Assembly: GCA_025454445.1 (NCBI GenBank) | Contig: JALOOK010000216.1 | Location: 1-7,618 of the forward strand | Direction of reading: 5' to 3' | Length of the DNA stretch: 7,618 nucleotides | Source: Oscillatoria sp. Prado101 | GTDB taxonomy: Bacteria > Cyanobacteriota > Cyanobacteriia > Cyanobacteriales > Oscillatoriaceae | Shown: positions 5,989 to 7,618 of the stretch, in pieces | How the letters are laid out: each line of letters opens with the position of its first letter | Numbering within the stretch: position 1 is the first letter of the stretch | Notes under the pieces: model-generated | Database searches by the model: none | What the model saw: the letters and a program-made list of their open reading frames with translations, nothing else | What the model was told of the DNA's origin: nothing | Made by a program: the position numbers and the translations under genes

Positions 5989-6974
5989 GAATCCTAGCGC
6001 TCCCACTTTTGCTCGCACCTCTGTGGCTAGCAGCACCGGCACTCGGGGCAAATCCCAAACATGTCGAAAAGTTGCTGCAAACCAACCAGTGCCCAAAATG
6101 TGACCTCAGCGGTGCTAACCTCAAAGGTGCTAACTTGCGGGGAGCGAACCTAAGTGAGGCTATCCTCAATGAAAGTGACCTCAGCGACGCTAACCTTGCC
6201 GGTGCTAACCTGCGAGGTGCCCAACTCCAGGTAGCAGTCCTCTGGAACGCCAATCTGGAAGGGGCGGACTTGGAATCGGCCAAAATGCGGGGTGCCAAAA
6301 TGAGGGATGCTAAACTCAGGGGAGCTAACCTGAATTACGCCCGACTCAAGGGTGCCAAACTCAGAGGTGCGGATCTGAGAGAGGCGAAGTTGCTCGCTGC
6401 TGTCTTGAAGGAAGCAGTGCTGCTGGAAGCTCAACTGAAACTCGCCAACCTCACGGGTGCTGATCTCAGCGGTGCTAAGCTCAGCGGTGCTAACCTGGAG
6501 GCTGCCAAGCTGGAAAATGTCAACCTGATTGGCGCTGATTTGAGCCAGTCTTTTCTGGCGGATGCCAGTCTCAAGGGTGCGGCGCTCAGCAATGCCAACC
6601 TCAGCGGTGCCTACATGCTGGGTGCGGGACTGGTTGCTGCCAAACTGGATGGCGCTGACCTCAGCCAGTGTAACTTGAAAAGCGCTAATTTGAGTTATGC
6701 GGATCTCACAGGCGCAAAGTTGAGTAAGGCTGATTTGACTAAGGCGGTTTTGAGTGTTGCCAAGCTTGCCGGTGCTGACTTGACAAGTGCTTTCCTCAGC
6801 AATGCTTACCTGTATAAAGCTGATTTGCAGCGAGCTAATCTCACCAACGCCGGTCTGGAACGCGCTAATCTTACTGAGGCTAATTTGAGGGGGGCTAATT
6901 TGACCGGCTCCAACCTTGCCGGTGCCAATTTAACCAATGCCAACCTCACCGACATCCGTTTGCGCCAGCCCTGA
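5985..6974 (+). CDS. Exported pentapeptide repeat protein
   Basis: The 329-residue product begins with a signal peptide: MRILALPLLLAPLWLAAPALGA has a short basic start, a hydrophobic core and an ALGA cleavage-type end near residue 22. A CPKC pair (36-39) follows, then 57 consecutive pentads of the form LxxA(N/D/K) from residue 41 to 325 with no break in register. A short tail, LRQP, ends the protein. Pentapeptide repeats fold as a right-handed square beta-helix with four pentads per turn, so about 14 turns are expected. The site of action is probably the periplasm or thylakoid lumen. The molecular function is unknown, as for most of this family. Residues about 96-135 are rich in Lys and Arg at the variable positions (such as MRGAKMRDAKLRGANL), unlike the acidic DNA-mimic members (Qnr, MfpA). 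ATG 5985 was preferred because it starts the signal peptide directly. A TTG at 5919 would add 22 residues encoded by the tandem repeats and lies inside a dyad. Confidence 0.88.
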   Translation: MRILALPLLLAPLWLAAPALGANPKHVEKLLQTNQCPKCDLSGANLKGANLRGANLSEAILNESDLSDANLAGANLRGAQLQVAVLWNANLEGADLESAKMRGAKMRDAKLRGANLNYARLKGAKLRGADLREAKLLAAVLKEAVLLEAQLKLANLTGADLSGAKLSGANLEAAKLENVNLIGADLSQSFLADASLKGAALSNANLSGAYMLGAGLVAAKLDGADLSQCNLKSANLSYADLTGAKLSKADLTKAVLSVAKLAGADLTSAFLSNAYLYKADLQRANLTNAGLERANLTEANLRGANLTGSNLAGANLTNANLTDIRLRQP

Positions 6975-6984
6975 ATTTTATTCT

Positions 6985-7031
6985 CGTTCCCAGGCTCCGC
7001 CTGGGAACGCACAGCAGGAGGCTCTGCCTCC
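6985..7031 (-). repeat. Two-hairpin palindromic repeat (REP-like), copy 2
   Basis: CGTTCCCAGGC-TCC-GCCTGGGAACG (6985-7009) is an 11-bp perfect stem. A 7-nt spacer follows, then GGAGGC-TCT-GCCTCC (7017-7031). Compared with 2715-2761 the order of hairpins is reversed, so the element lies in the opposite orientation, yet the TCC loop of the large hairpin has not been flipped with it. It begins 10 bp after the pentapeptide stop and could protect the mRNA 3' end. No T run suggests intrinsic termination. Confidence 0.85.
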
Positions 7032-7118
7032 ACTACCTCAACCAACCATTTCTCTCTTCCCACCGCACAGTTTTATTAGCTGTTTAGTTAATACTGTTTC
7101 CTGTTGGAAAAAGGAGGC

Positions 7119-7259
7119 AGAGTAGACTTAGCCTTCCCGTCTCAGGCTGGAAGGGGATTGGGCGTGCAGCCCAACTACGAACCTTTTTAAGGTAGAGTAG
7201 ACCTAGCCTTCCCGTCTCAGGCTGGAAGGGGATTGGGCGTGCAGCCCAACTACAAACCT
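7119..7259. repeat. Two tandem 66-bp copies of a foldable repeat unit
   Basis: Copies at 7119-7184 and 7194-7259 (offset 75 bp) differ at only two positions, 7128/7203 (T/C) and 7179/7254 (G/A). Each can fold as a small three-way junction. In copy 1 GTAG (7122-7125) pairs with CTAC (7175-7178) and encloses two stems, CCTTCC/GGAAGG (7132-7137 with 7149-7154) and TTGGGC/GCCCAA (7158-7163 with 7169-7174, loop GTGCA). Both differences fall outside the stems. Just before copy 1, AAAAAGGAGGCAGAG (7108-7122) matches 2710-2724 exactly, so this array is joined to half of the small hairpin of the other repeat family. The array lies 8 bp beyond the exonuclease stop. The remaining 7032-7107 shows nothing recognisable. 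Confidence 0.88.
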
Positions 7260-7267
7260 GGTTCACC

Positions 7268-7618
7268 CTAGGGCGAGATATTCCCTCTCGCCCGTAAGAG
7301 CAAGTGTGAGAGAATACCGGCAATATTCCAAGCATCATCCCCTCCCCGGTGGTGAGTGCCTTCCAGGGGAATGTCTAGCAATTCTAAGGCTTCTGCCATG
7401 CCAACTTCATGTGGCAAGGCGTAACTGATGGCAAACAGATTCTTGACATTGATATGCGTTGAGCAAAAAGGATAGCTCACCTTCCGAGATTGGCACTGCC
7501 TTTCAAATTGCCGCCGGTCGTAATCCCCATAACTCGCCCAAACTCTTTCTTTAGATAGATGCTGTTTGGTTAAAATTGAACAAGCCCAGGCAAAGGAAAT
7601 CCCTTGGTCAACTTGATC
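7268..7618 (-). CDS. DEDDh-type 3'-5' exonuclease, C-terminal part (5' end beyond right edge)
   Basis: The reverse strand is open from the right edge to TAG at 7268-7270, giving the last 116 residues. SYGDYDRRQFERQC (29-42 of the fragment) matches the region around the second catalytic Asp in ERI-1/KapD-like exonucleases. HINVKNLFA (55-63) and GMAEALELLDIPLEGTHHRG (73-92) are also typical of that group. His90 and Asp95 in HHRGGDDAWNIA form the HxxxxD third exonuclease motif of the DEDDh class. The enzyme would cut RNA or single-stranded DNA from the 3' end using two metal ions. The first motif (DxE) should lie in the missing N-terminal part, so activity cannot be judged. A GTG at about 7478-7480 could suggest a shorter gene, but the upstream residues are clearly family sequence. 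The gene converges on the pentapeptide gene. Confidence 0.85.
   Translation of the reverse strand, partial: DQVDQGISFAWACSILTKQHLSKERVWASYGDYDRRQFERQCQSRKVSYPFCSTHINVKNLFAISYALPHEVGMAEALELLDIPLEGTHHRGGDDAWNIAGILSHLLLRARGNISP

Noticed and set aside
5879..6298. Minus-strand ORF of 139 codons with a triple LDAWI motif
   Set aside because: It is the antisense reading of the pentapeptide repeats and the 15-bp tandem repeats, so its periodicity is inherited from them.
6985..7009. Intrinsic terminator for the pentapeptide gene
   Set aside because: The hairpin is strong but is followed by CACAGCAGG rather than a T run, and it is half of a dispersed repeat also found at 2737-2761.

Overview
The window looks like chromosomal DNA of a filamentous, repeat-rich cyanobacterium, probably of the Oscillatoriales/Microcoleus type. 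This is an inference from protein style (variant leucine-rich repeats, TPR-glycosyltransferase-FkbM fusion, secreted pentapeptide protein) and from the many short palindromic intergenic repeats. No genus can be fixed from sequence alone. No rRNA, tRNA, CRISPR array or transposase gene was seen.

Layout. The left three quarters is read on the minus strand. From right to left it holds: (i) a large TPR-glycosyltransferase-FkbM methyltransferase fusion (2788-5634), whose natural 5' end (ATG at 5752) is separated from the main ORF by a frameshift; (ii) an acetyltransferase closely resembling the AAC(6')-Ii type of GNAT enzyme (2094-2657); (iii) a variant leucine-rich-repeat (LRV) protein that starts at 1913 and runs off the left edge. 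Gaps of 130 and 180 bp separate the three. One shared transcript is possible but not shown.

A divergent intergenic region (5753-5984) follows. It holds a 93-bp MITE-like element built around a 43-bp near-perfect palindrome, a 9-bp dyad, and three tandem 15-bp repeats. The repeats encode a possible 16-residue leader peptide whose stop codon overlaps the next start (ATGA). The plus-strand gene that follows (5985-6974) encodes an exported protein with 57 uninterrupted pentapeptide repeats. Next comes 293 bp of non-coding DNA made largely of repeats: a two-hairpin element, also present in opposite orientation at 2715-2761, and two 66-bp tandem copies of a foldable unit. The right edge holds the 3' end of a minus-strand DEDDh-type 3'-5' exonuclease.

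Functionally, the fusion protein points to glycan assembly with sugar or lipid O-methylation. The other genes have no evident shared pathway. I did not find a clear new multi-gene system. The items most worth checking are the repeat-encoded leader ORF, the broken and partly duplicated architecture of the fusion gene, and repeat DNA that has become an in-frame protein linker.
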